NCBI GenBank assembly: GCA_030840885.1 | Contig: JAVEDQ010000613.1 | Location: 1-5,406, forward strand | DNA: 5,406 bases | Direction: 5' to 3' | From: Frankiaceae bacterium | Lineage (GTDB): Bacteria; Actinomycetota; Actinomycetes; Frankiales; Frankiaceae | Shown here: positions 1-5,406 of the stretch, piece by piece | Position numbering within the stretch: the first letter of the stretch is position 1 | Layout: each line of letters opens with the position of its first letter | Position numbers and translations under genes: made by a program | The notes under the pieces: model-generated | What the model was told of the DNA's origin: nothing | Seen by the model: only the letters and a program-made list of their open reading frames with translations | Database searches by the model: none

Positions 1-576
1 CCAAACTCGCACTCGGTGGTGCGCACCGAGAAGCTGTGGTCGAACGTCTCCGGCTTCCGGCGCGTTCTCCCCGAAGCGGCCTTCGCCGCGGTACCCAAGG
101 CCTCGTCGGTGAAGGCGGCCACACCCGTCGGGGCCTCCACCAGCAGTGCGGCCACCAGCGGTTCGGCGGCGATGCTGGCCGCGAAGTTGCCCGCCGCCGG
201 CAAGCCGTACGCCGCGGCGATCGTGACGGCCGCGAACCACAACGGCATCGACCCGAAGCTGCTGGCCGCGCTCGTCTGGCAGGAGTCGAACTTCTCGGCG
301 CGGGCGGTCTCTCCCGCCGGCGCCCGGGGACTCGTCCAGCTCATGCCGGCCACCGCCCGCGGCCTCGGAGTCGACCCGATGAATCCGGCTCAGGCCCTCG
401 ACGGCGGTGCCCGATACCTGAAGGAGCAACTGCAGACGTTCGGCCGTGCCGACCTGGCGCTCGCGGCCTACAACGCCGGACCGAGCGCCGTCCGCAAGTA
501 CGGGGGCGTCCCGCCCTACCGCGAGACGCAGAGCTACGTCGCTCGGATCCAGAACAAGATGACGAGTTTGTCGTGA
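1..576 (+). CDS. Soluble lytic transglycosylase (SLT domain), 5' end beyond window
   Basis: A peptidoglycan-cleaving lytic transglycosylase, presumably acting outside the membrane to open the wall for the flagellar rod. Numbering from the GTG at 16, the SLT domain spans about residues 66-183. It shows the catalytic Glu in WQESNF (E90, bases 283-285), the substrate-site motif [10 protein letters not shown] (102-111) and AAYNAGP (140-146), followed by an intact [10 protein letters not shown] end. Residues before about 60 are Ala/Ser/Thr-rich linker. The frame is open to base 1, and the GTGs at 16 and 19 have no ribosome binding site in the visible 15 bases. The true start is therefore probably upstream, and a signal peptide cannot be judged. 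An in-frame ATG at 172 is a less likely start. A stand-alone SLT gene just before fliK suggests a flagellum-dedicated enzyme, analogous to the wall-hydrolase part of FlgJ (inference). The family call is secure; the N-terminus is not. Confidence 0.88.
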   Translation, partial: PNSHSVVRTEKLWSNVSGFRRVLPEAAFAAVPKASSVKAATPVGASTSSAATSGSAAMLAAKLPAAGKPYAAAIVTAANHNGIDPKLLAALVWQESNFSARAVSPAGARGLVQLMPATARGLGVDPMNPAQALDGGARYLKEQLQTFGRADLALAAYNAGPSAVRKYGGVPPYRETQSYVARIQNKMTSLS

Positions 577-590
577 AGGGACAACCTGTG
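576..590 (+). promoter_or_regulatory. Ribosome binding site deciding the fliK start
   Basis: AAGGGA at 576-581 lies six bases before GTG 588, an ideal Shine-Dalgarno spacing. The competing in-frame GTG at 573 overlaps the upstream stop codon but has no comparable site before it. GTG 588 is therefore preferred. Confidence 0.6.
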
Positions 591-2285
591 ACCTCCCCGT
601 CCTCCGCGACCGCTCCTGCCCGCACCGCCGTCCCGGCCGGCGCAGCCGGCACGGCCGGCACGGTGGGTTCCGGCCGTCGCCGGTCCGACGAGCTGACACC
701 GTCGTTCGCGACGACACTCGACTCCGCGGCGGCGACGAAGGCCGTGCGGCCGGCCGCGACCCGAACCACACCGTCGGCTCACCCACGCCCGACGGAGCCA
801 CCGCAGCAACGGATGGGTGAGGTCGCTGCCGCCCGCGCCGCGACTCGCACTGCGGCCCGGGGCGCCATAACGGACACCGACGTGGCGGCTGACGTACCGG
901 CAGATGCGGACGCGGCCGACACGCCTGCCACACCTGACACACCTGCCACACCGCCCGGTGCCAACCCGACCACTCCTCCCCCGGCACCAGCGGACGTGCT
1001 CGGCCTGCTCGGGTTGTCGAGCGCCACCCCCGATAGCGCTCTGCTGATGGCCAGCGCGGGAGGGACCGCCAGCGGGCTCGCGACACCGGCTCTGCAGCCC
1101 GAGACGGCACCGACGTCGACCCCGGTCGAGCTATCGGCTGGGGCAGCTGCTGGTGCTGGTGCTGGTGCTGCCTCCGGAGTGCCGGCGCCCGGCCACCAGT
1201 CCGAGCAGCTCGCAGCAGGGCAACCCGCACTTGGACAGCCGACGCCGGAACAGCCAACGCCTGGGCAACCGACATCAGGACAGCCGGACGGCCGACCTTC
1301 CGTCGACGCACCCGCCGCAGCCGGCACCGCGACCACGCCCGCCCCGGCTCCGCCCGATGCGGCCCCGGGCAGCCACGTGACCGGCCGGACGCCGCCCGAC
1401 GCCATCGGCACACCCTCGATGGCATCCTCGCCGGCCGCCGGTTCTGCGACCGGTCCTGCGGCACCTGCGGCGTCGGCCGCGGACACCACCGCAGCTTCTG
1501 GCACGGCTCCGCTGCAGTCCGTCGGTGCCGAGGCACTCCTGGCGAACGCTGCGGGTGGTCGCGGCGGCTCGGGTTCCGACGGTCGTCCACCCGGAACCCG
1601 CGGCGGGACGAGGCCGGTCGACGGCATCGGGGCCGCACGTCCTGCCGAGGCTTCTGTCGCGCCGCTGCTCGACGGTCTGGCCGCCGCGACGACGGCTCCG
1701 TCAGTTCCGTCAGTTCCGACAGCTCCGACAGCTCCGGCCGGCACTGCGACGACAGTGGTCAGCACACCGGCCGGGGTGCCGTCGCATCTCGCCGAACTCG
1801 CCCGGGCGGCGCGCATCTCGGCTGACGGCACCGCGCGTTTGACGGTGCGCCTCGACCCGCCCGAGCTCGGCGCGATCACCCTCACGATGCAGAGCCGTAA
1901 CGGCGAGGTCGAACTCTCCCTGCGGGCGGACACGCAGGCAGGAGCGAACGCTCTCGCCGGTCAGCAGGCCCGCGTCCGAGACGTCCTCGCCGCCCACGGC
2001 TTCGACCTAGCCCGCTTCACGGTGGTCGGCAACAGCCCCGCCAACGGCGCCGACGGCAACCCCGACTTCTTGCAGCAGAACGCCGACGGTCGGCGCAGCG
2101 ACGGTGACATGTCGTTCGCCGGCCGGGACCCGCAGCGCCGCGACGACGAGCCCACCTTCGACTCCGGCCGCGCGTTCGACGGCCGTTCATCGCGAGGATC
2201 TGACTCCGGCCCCTCGGCCGGCGGACCGACCACCAACGGACGGCGCGTCTCCGAGCGTGCCGCGAACGAAGGGACCTGGCTGTGA
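588..2285 (+). CDS. fliK: Flagellar hook-length control protein FliK
   Basis: About 565 residues. FliK is exported by the flagellar type III system, measures the growing hook and switches export from hook to filament subunits. The C-terminal Flg_hook domain lies at about residues 405-482. It includes the family hallmark LDPPELG (from residue 422), the strand pattern ITLTMQ...VELSLRA and a final FTVVGN. The roughly 400 residues before it are disordered and rich in Ala, Pro, Thr and Gly, as is usual for FliK, and contain several short tandem repeats. A polar tail of about 80 residues rich in Asp, Arg, Gly and Ser follows the domain. The start is GTG 588, with AAGGGA six bases upstream; GTG 573 is the alternative. 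The gene lies 11 bases after the transglycosylase and overlaps flgD in GTGA, so translation is probably coupled. The frame is open far upstream (from before base 36), but that part is the out-of-frame shadow of the SLT gene. Confidence 0.9.
   Translation: MTSPSSATAPARTAVPAGAAGTAGTVGSGRRRSDELTPSFATTLDSAAATKAVRPAATRTTPSAHPRPTEPPQQRMGEVAAARAATRTAARGAITDTDVAADVPADADAADTPATPDTPATPPGANPTTPPPAPADVLGLLGLSSATPDSALLMASAGGTASGLATPALQPETAPTSTPVELSAGAAAGAGAGAASGVPAPGHQSEQLAAGQPALGQPTPEQPTPGQPTSGQPDGRPSVDAPAAAGTATTPAPAPPDAAPGSHVTGRTPPDAIGTPSMASSPAAGSATGPAAPAASAADTTAASGTAPLQSVGAEALLANAAGGRGGSGSDGRPPGTRGGTRPVDGIGAARPAEASVAPLLDGLAAATTAPSVPSVPTAPTAPAGTATTVVSTPAGVPSHLAELARAARISADGTARLTVRLDPPELGAITLTMQSRNGEVELSLRADTQAGANALAGQQARVRDVLAAHGFDLARFTVVGNSPANGADGNPDFLQQNADGRRSDGDMSFAGRDPQRRDDEPTFDSGRAFDGRSSRGSDSGPSAGGPTTNGRRVSERAANEGTWL
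918..953 (+). repeat. Tandem 18-base repeat in fliK, two copies
   Basis: Two adjacent 18-base units (918-935 and 936-953) differ at two positions. They encode DTPATP twice, within the disordered region of FliK. Confidence 0.75.
1152..1169 (+). repeat. Hexamer repeat GGTGCT x3 in fliK
   Basis: Three perfect copies of GGTGCT in a Gly-Ala codon run, flanked by further GCT/GCC codons. In frame, so length changes would keep fliK open. Confidence 0.75.
1215..1289 (+). repeat. Five 15-base units encoding a GQP pentapeptide repeat in fliK
   Basis: Five consecutive 15-base units encode AGQPA, LGQPT, PEQPT, PGQPT and SGQPD (residues about 210-234). The peptide period is stricter than the DNA: codons alternate, for example CAA/CAG and CCA/CCG. 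The units have therefore diverged, or the peptide is under selection. Confidence 0.75.
1698..1733 (+). repeat. Four 9-base units in fliK
   Basis: Two perfect copies of CCGTCAGTT (1698-1715) are followed by two perfect copies of CCGACAGCT (1716-1733). They encode PSV-PSV-PTA-PTA in the linker before the Flg_hook domain. Confidence 0.75.
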
Positions 2286-2938
2286 CCAACCCCGTCAGTG
2301 GCGTCGGTTCGACCGGCGCCACGTCGACCACCCCCACCGGAACGACCAAGACTGCCGGCGACGAGTTCGGCAAGGACACGTTCCTGAAGCTGCTCGTGGC
2401 CCAGTTGAAGTACCAGAACCCGCTGCAGCCCGCGGACGGCCAGCAGTACATGGCCCAGATGGCGCAGTTCACCACCGTCGAGAAGCTCGCCGACATCCAG
2501 AAGTCGCAGAGCGACGCCGTGAGTTGGCAGCGGGCCGTCGCCGGTCAGGGAATGATCGGACAACAGATCACGGCCACCGTCGCCGCCACCGGCACCAAGG
2601 TCTCCGGACTGGTCACCGGCATGAGCTTCAGTGACTCCGGCGCCCGGTTGACGCTGAGCGACGGCACCACCGTCTCCGTCGAGGAAGTCACCGCGGTGAA
2701 GGCCGCGTCCGCTGCAGCGTCCACTCCGGCACCCGCTGCGGTGCCGGCACCGACGCCCGCTGCGACGCCTGCTCCCGCCACTACGCCCACAACGACCACG
2801 GCGCCCACCACGACCACCGGCACCAGCCCAACCAGCACCACCAGCCCCACTACCGGCACCGCCAGTTCCAGCCCCGGCACGACCACAACCCCCACCACCC
2901 CCAGCGCCGGCACCACCGGCACCCCCGCATCCAGCTGA
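2282..2938 (+). CDS. flgD: Flagellar hook assembly (capping) protein FlgD
   Basis: 218 residues. FlgD caps the tip of the growing hook and is needed for FlgE subunits to polymerise. The conserved N-terminal FlgD core is at residues 27-78, with DTFLKLLVAQLKYQNPLQP and a following MAQMAQFTTVEKL segment, the classic family signature. A short beta-rich segment at about 86-139 (GQQITATVAA to VSVEEVTAV) replaces the larger FlgD-Ig/Tudor domains of proteobacterial proteins, as is common in actinobacteria. Residues 141-218 are an extreme Thr/Pro/Ala/Ser/Gly tail with almost no other residue. The start GTG 2282 overlaps the fliK stop by four bases, and AAGGGA (2269-2274) sits seven bases before it. 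The core call is firm. The role of the tail is unknown. Confidence 0.93.
   Translation: MTNPVSGVGSTGATSTTPTGTTKTAGDEFGKDTFLKLLVAQLKYQNPLQPADGQQYMAQMAQFTTVEKLADIQKSQSDAVSWQRAVAGQGMIGQQITATVAATGTKVSGLVTGMSFSDSGARLTLSDGTTVSVEEVTAVKAASAAASTPAPAAVPAPTPAATPAPATTPTTTTAPTTTTGTSPTSTTSPTTGTASSSPGTTTTPTTPSAGTTGTPASS
2702..2935 (+). repeat. Low-complexity ACC/GCC-rich tract encoding the FlgD tail
   Basis: A run dominated by ACC, ACG, CCC, AGC and GCC codons that gives runs of Thr with interspersed Pro, Ala, Ser and Gly. Short imperfect repeats such as ACGACCAC, CACCAGCCC and ACCGGCACC recur. The composition (plus strand poor in T, rich in C and A) differs sharply from the FlgD core. Confidence 0.7.
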
Positions 2939-2986
2939 GATCCCACGTTGCACCCTGCGCAGACGGGTGATCCGCCGACTGGCTCA

Positions 2987-3013
2987 TCAACTACGCAGCG
3001 TGACAGCCGATGA
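2987..3013 (+). promoter_or_regulatory. Candidate sigma-28 (FliA/WhiG-type) promoter before flbD-motA-motB
   Basis: TCAA (2987-2990), 15 bases, then GCCGATGA (3006-3013). The sigma-28 consensus is TAAA-N15-GCCGATAA, so the match is 3/4 and 7/8 with exact spacing. It lies in the gap between flgD and flbD, about 53 bases before the flbD start. A caution is that the core GCCGAT occurs about seven times on the plus strand of this GC-rich window, including one coding-region copy (4335) with the same 7/8 match. That copy has no TAAA-like box at the right distance. Functional status is inference. Confidence 0.38.
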
Positions 3014-3021
3014 GATCAACA

Positions 3022-3039
3022 GCGCCCAAGGATGGGCGC
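3022..3039 (+). other. Short perfect hairpin in the flgD-flbD gap
   Basis: GCGCCC (3022-3027) and GGGCGC (3034-3039) can pair as a 6-base stem around a 6-base loop (AAGGAT). No T run follows, so it is not a typical intrinsic terminator. It would lie in the flbD leader if the promoter-like site at 2987-3013 is used. Confidence 0.35.
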
Positions 3040-3053
3040 CGATGCGGTAACTC

Positions 3054-3068
3054 AGGAGGAGAACCGTG
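3054..3068 (+). promoter_or_regulatory. Strong ribosome binding site of flbD
   Basis: AGGAGGA (3054-3060) is followed after five bases by GTG 3066. It is the strongest Shine-Dalgarno in the window, fitting the first gene of a separately translated unit. Confidence 0.75.
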
Positions 3069-3356
3069 ATTCGTCTGACCCGCCTCAGTGGCTCGGAGCT
3101 GTACCTCAACGCCGATTTGATCTGCTCGGTGGAGGCCCACCCCGACACGGTCGTGACTCTCGTCGACGGCAAGCACTACGTCGTCACGGAGCCCATCGGC
3201 GACGTCGTCGACGCGATCACGCACTACCGCGCCAACGTCCTCGCCGTCGCCGACTCGCTCGCCGACGCCCTCGAGGACCGCGCCGCGGCATCGCCGGGCA
3301 CCGGGAGCAGTGCCGCCGCCGGGCAGCTCTACGTGCTGCACGGCGAACGGGACTGA
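3066..3356 (+). CDS. flbD: FlbD family flagellar protein
   Basis: 96 residues. Residues 1-52 match the small FlbD family found beside motA in Gram-positive and spirochaete flagellar operons: IRLTRLSGSELYLNADLI, then DTVVTLVDGKHYVV and a helix (GDVVDAI). This protein is unrelated to the Caulobacter sigma-54 activator also called FlbD. Its exact role is not established; its regular position beside the stator genes suggests a flagellar accessory function. The family is usually about 60-70 residues long. Here a C-terminal extension of roughly 30-40 residues includes a helix (ADSLADALEDRAA) and an Ala/Gly/Ser linker. The start GTG 3066 is fixed by the AGGAGGA site five bases upstream. motA begins six bases after the stop. 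Confidence 0.9.
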   Translation: MIRLTRLSGSELYLNADLICSVEAHPDTVVTLVDGKHYVVTEPIGDVVDAITHYRANVLAVADSLADALEDRAAASPGTGSSAAAGQLYVLHGERD

Positions 3357-3362
3357 TCCGTC

Positions 3363-4148
3363 GTGTCCACCCCCATCGGAATAGTCATCGCCCTCGTCGG
3401 CGTCCTGGGCGCCATGGTGATGGAGGGCAGCAGCCCCGCCGCCCTGGTCTCCAACCCGGCCGCCCTGGTGCTGGTGATCCTCGGAACCCTCGGTGCCTCC
3501 ATCGCCAGCGTCAACATGAGCGACGTCGGGGTCGGCTTCAAGGGCGCGATCAAGGCCATGAAGGGCGGCAAGTCCGACTCCGCCGCCATCGTGGACGAGC
3601 TCGTCGGCTTCGCCGACACCGCCCGCCGCGAGGGCCTGCTCGCCCTCGAGGAGAAGGTCAAGGCGGTCGAGGACGAATTCCTCAAGCGCGCGTTGGAGCA
3701 GGTCATCGACGGGTCCGACCCCGAGGCCGTCGAGGACACGCTCTACGCCGAGGTCGACGCGATGAAGAAGCGGCACGCCGTGGCCCAGAAGTTCTGGGGC
3801 GACGCCGGCGCCTACGCCCCGACCATCGGCATCATCGGCACCGTCATCGGCCTCATGCACGTCATGACCGAACTCCAGCACCCGGAGAAGCTCGGACCCC
3901 TGATCGCCGGGGCCTTCCTCGCCACCCTCTGGGCCCTGCTGTTCGCCAACCTCTTCTTCATGCCGATCGCCGCCCACCTCAAGCGGAAGACGGCCGACGA
4001 GGTCGCACAGAAAGAACTGATCATCCAGGGCGTGCTGTCCATCCAGTCCGGCGCCAGCCCTCGCGCCCTCGGCGACCGTCTCAAGAGCAGCCTTGCCCCC
4101 AAGGTCCGCGAGACGGTCGGCGGCAAGGGCGACAAGCAGGCGGCCTGA
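3363..4148 (+). CDS. motA: Flagellar motor stator protein MotA
   Basis: 261 residues, normal for MotA. With MotB it forms the ion-conducting stator in the cytoplasmic membrane that turns the rotor. Four membrane segments are visible at about residues 4-20, 32-50, 151-168 and 178-203. The large cytoplasmic loop carries the charged region ARREGLLALEE (87-97), which by position corresponds to the rotor-contacting Arg/Glu region of E. coli MotA. The channel-gating prolines appear as P153 (YAPTIGIIGTVIGL) and P201 (FFMPIAAHLK). The start is GTG 3363, six bases after flbD, with only a weak upstream site (CGGGA at 3348-3352, ten bases away), so it may depend on translational coupling. The charged C-terminus ends in KGDKQAA. 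Whether it conducts protons or sodium cannot be told from these residues. Confidence 0.96.
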   Translation: MSTPIGIVIALVGVLGAMVMEGSSPAALVSNPAALVLVILGTLGASIASVNMSDVGVGFKGAIKAMKGGKSDSAAIVDELVGFADTARREGLLALEEKVKAVEDEFLKRALEQVIDGSDPEAVEDTLYAEVDAMKKRHAVAQKFWGDAGAYAPTIGIIGTVIGLMHVMTELQHPEKLGPLIAGAFLATLWALLFANLFFMPIAAHLKRKTADEVAQKELIIQGVLSIQSGASPRALGDRLKSSLAPKVRETVGGKGDKQAA

Positions 4149-4149
4149 G

Positions 4150-4917
4150 ATGTCCAAGCGGCGGCACGAGGAGCACGAGGAGCACGAGAACCACGAACGA
4201 TGGCTGGTCAGCTACGCCGACATGATGACGCTGCTGTTCGCCCTGTTCGTCGTGCTGTTCGCCATCAGCTCGCTCAACAAGAGCAAGATCGACGCCTTCG
4301 CCTCGTCCATGGTCAAGAACAAGGCGATCGGTCAGCCGATGATCACGACTCCGAACCCGATCAAGGACCCCATCGAGCCGAAGCCGGGCCAGCCGGTCAC
4401 CCGCGCCCAGCTGGAGAAGCTGAAGGAAGAGCTCGAGAAGGCGCTGGCCCGGGCCGGCGTCTCCAAGGGCGCGAAGATCGAGATCGACGCCAAGGGACTC
4501 GAGATCAGCCTCACCGACGGGGTGCTCTACAACTCCGGCGAGGCGATCCTGCTGCCCAACGGCGTCAAGATCCTGGACGTCGTCGGCCCGAGGATGCGCA
4601 CCTTCGACAACCCCGTCACGGTCGAGGGCCACACCGACAATGCGCCGATCAGCAGCGACCGCTACGCCGACAACTGGGAGCTCTCCAGCGCCCGGGCCAA
4701 CACGGTGGTGCGGTTCTTCCTGGGCAAGTACCACCTCGATCCCGATCGGCTCACCTCCAGCGGGTTCGCCGACACCCGCCCAGTCGTCCCCAACGACTCC
4801 GACGAGCACCGCGCGACGAACCGTCGCGTCGTGGTGACCATCAGCGCTCCGGCCGCCGCCGGCGCGGCCGCCGACGTGGCGGGGACCGGGGGTGCAGGAA
4901 CCAAGAGCGGCCACTGA
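4150..4917 (+). CDS. motB: Flagellar motor stator protein MotB
   Basis: 255 residues. MotB anchors the stator to peptidoglycan and carries the ion-binding residue. A short cytoplasmic N-terminus with a His/Glu repeat precedes RWLVSYADMMTLLFALFVVLF. D24 is the conserved channel aspartate (D32 of E. coli) at the start of the single membrane helix (about 22-42). A plug/linker region of about 100 residues follows, then the OmpA-like peptidoglycan-binding domain with GHTDN (160-164), NWELSSARA and NRRVVV (224-229). It ends in an Ala/Gly-rich tail. ATG 4150 is chosen: it lies one base after the motA stop and has AGGCGG (4138-4143) six bases before it. An in-frame ATG at 4093 would add 19 residues with no family resemblance and overlap motA. 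It is coupled to motA and forms a 4:2-type or 5:2 complex with it (known for the family). Confidence 0.96.
   Translation: MSKRRHEEHEEHENHERWLVSYADMMTLLFALFVVLFAISSLNKSKIDAFASSMVKNKAIGQPMITTPNPIKDPIEPKPGQPVTRAQLEKLKEELEKALARAGVSKGAKIEIDAKGLEISLTDGVLYNSGEAILLPNGVKILDVVGPRMRTFDNPVTVEGHTDNAPISSDRYADNWELSSARANTVVRFFLGKYHLDPDRLTSSGFADTRPVVPNDSDEHRATNRRVVVTISAPAAAGAAADVAGTGGAGTKSGH
4165..4200 (+). repeat. 9-base tandem repeat at the motB 5' end
   Basis: Four units starting CACGA: two perfect CACGAGGAG copies (4165-4182), then two diverged copies. They encode HEE-HEE-HEN-HER just before the membrane helix of MotB. Confidence 0.7.
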
Positions 4918-5050
4918 CGCGTCGTTCTGCTGGCGTTCGCCCCCTTCAGGTCGCGGCCGCTCTCGCCGATGGGGTCTCCGGCGGCCCAACGAGATCCGGT
5001 CACGGGGACTGATGCGTCCGGGGTCGCCACCATCGGCAGAGGCGGCACGA
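4918..5050. other. Gap between motB and the next frame
   Basis: No gene seen. Third-position G/C bias is lost in all three plus frames here, unlike in motB. A weak sigma-28-like arrangement is present (TCAG 4946-4949, 15 bases, GCCGATGG 4965-4972; 2/4 and 6/8). It is poorer than the one before flbD and could be chance. No convincing terminator follows motB. Confidence 0.4.
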
Positions 5051-5406
5051 GTGGCGAGCAGCGCAGACACGGAACGCCAGGTAGGCGTGCCCGTCGGCGT
5101 CCCACCGAAGCTCGGCGTGCCCCGCGAGGCGCGCGCAGGCAACACCTCCGCCACCCCCGACCCCCCCACCGCGCCCGACTTGCCCGCTGGCGGTGCTGTG
5201 CCCCGCCAGCGTGGCGCCGCCGAGCCCTCCGGCGTCGCCTGGCCGCCCGCTGAGGCAACCGGCCCCAAGCCTTCAGCGGCGACAACCGCCTCCGAACCGC
5301 GCGTCGTCTCGGTCGCCAGCCTGGGGGCCAAGACCACCTCGGCCGCTTTCGACCCACAGACCCCGCAGCCGTTGCCCGAGCGGATCCGTCCGCTGGTCGG
5401 TGCCCT
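5051..5406 (+). CDS. Unrecognised Pro/Ala-rich protein, 3' end beyond window
   Basis: I do not recognise this protein. The frame is open from before base 4918 to the right edge. Strong third-position G/C preference begins at about 5050 and grows downstream, which supports real coding. The 118 visible residues are disordered-looking and rich in Pro, Ala, Gly and Thr, with no membrane segment and no signal peptide. The last visible part (RVVSVASLGAKTTSAAFDP, then LPERIRPLVGA) is less biased and may be the start of a folded domain. GTG 5051 is chosen because AGAGG (5038-5042) lies eight bases upstream. ATG 5012, with GGGGA only three bases before it, would add 13 residues of weak codon bias. In many actinobacterial clusters fliL or fliM follows motB. 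The visible part shows neither the FliL N-terminal membrane helix nor the FliM LSQxEIDALL motif, so its flagellar role is only suggested by position. Confidence 0.5.
   Translation, partial: MASSADTERQVGVPVGVPPKLGVPREARAGNTSATPDPPTAPDLPAGGAVPRQRGAAEPSGVAWPPAEATGPKPSAATTASEPRVVSVASLGAKTTSAAFDPQTPQPLPERIRPLVGA

Noticed and set aside
573..575. GTG overlapping the transglycosylase stop as the fliK start
   Set aside because: It has no ribosome binding site of comparable quality; GTG 588 has AAGGGA six bases upstream.
1215..1289. CRISPR-like periodic repeats
   Set aside because: The period is 15 bases, in frame within fliK, with no spacers; it is a peptide repeat.
779..1933. Long minus-strand open frame of 384 codons opposite fliK
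   Set aside because: It mirrors the Pro/Ala/Gly-rich fliK codons. Stops are rare in this GC-rich DNA, and the translated product is low-complexity Ala/Gly/Val/Pro with no domain.
1961..2953. Minus-strand open frame of 330 codons opposite fliK end and flgD
   Set aside because: The Gly/Arg-rich product arises from reading the Thr/Pro codon tract backwards. The plus-strand genes have clear family motifs.
4093..4149. Upstream in-frame ATG for motB
   Set aside because: It would add 19 Arg/Ala-rich residues unlike MotB and overlap motA by 56 bases. ATG 4150 has a ribosome binding site and normal MotB length.
2991..4157. Minus-strand open frame of 388 codons opposite flbD and motA
   Set aside because: Antisense shadow of two firmly identified genes; its Asp/Gly/His-rich product has no recognisable domain.
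3032..4225. Plus-strand frame of 397 codons overlapping flbD and motA
   Set aside because: Arg-rich out-of-frame reading of motA, typical of GC-rich coding DNA.
4904..4963. Possible terminator from the 9-base inverted repeat AGAGCGGCC (4904-4912) / GGCCGCTCT (4955-4963)
   Set aside because: The loop would be 42 bases, the left arm lies inside motB, and no T run follows; most likely chance in GC-rich sequence.
4081..5337. Minus-strand open frame of 418 codons opposite motB and the following gap
   Set aside because: Most of it is antisense to motB, and its composition is that of a shadow. Downstream of motB the plus-strand frame shows the better codon bias.

Overview
The window is a piece of a flagellar gene cluster from a very GC-rich bacterium, most probably a motile actinomycete. 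The evidence is the gene order (transglycosylase, fliK, flgD, flbD, motA, motB, all on the plus strand), the strong G/C preference at third codon positions, the frequent GTG starts and the small FlbD gene. Nothing here allows a genus call.

Layout: (1) The left edge cuts into a soluble lytic transglycosylase (SLT family) with an intact catalytic domain. (2) fliK, the hook-length control protein, follows after 11 bases. It is a long Ala/Pro/Thr/Gly-rich protein with several short in-frame repeats and a recognisable C-terminal Flg_hook domain. (3) flgD, the hook cap, overlaps the fliK stop by 4 bases and carries an unusual Thr/Pro/Ala tail of about 78 residues. (4) A 127-base gap, where the hook gene flgE would commonly be expected, holds no gene. 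It does hold a candidate sigma-28-type (FliA/WhiG) promoter and a small hairpin. (5) flbD, motA and motB are tightly packed and probably form one transcription unit. (6) A 133-base gap follows (94 bases if the alternative ATG start is used), then the start of an unrecognised Pro/Ala-rich reading frame that runs off the right edge, in the place where fliL or fliM is often found.

Together the genes cover peptidoglycan opening for the rod (SLT), hook length and assembly (FliK, FlgD), a small flagellar accessory protein (FlbD) and the ion-driven stator (MotA/MotB). No mobile element, CRISPR array, tRNA, rRNA or new defence or metabolic system is visible. The points most worth a second look are the missing flgE, the promoter-like sequence before flbD, the FlgD tail and the unidentified last gene.
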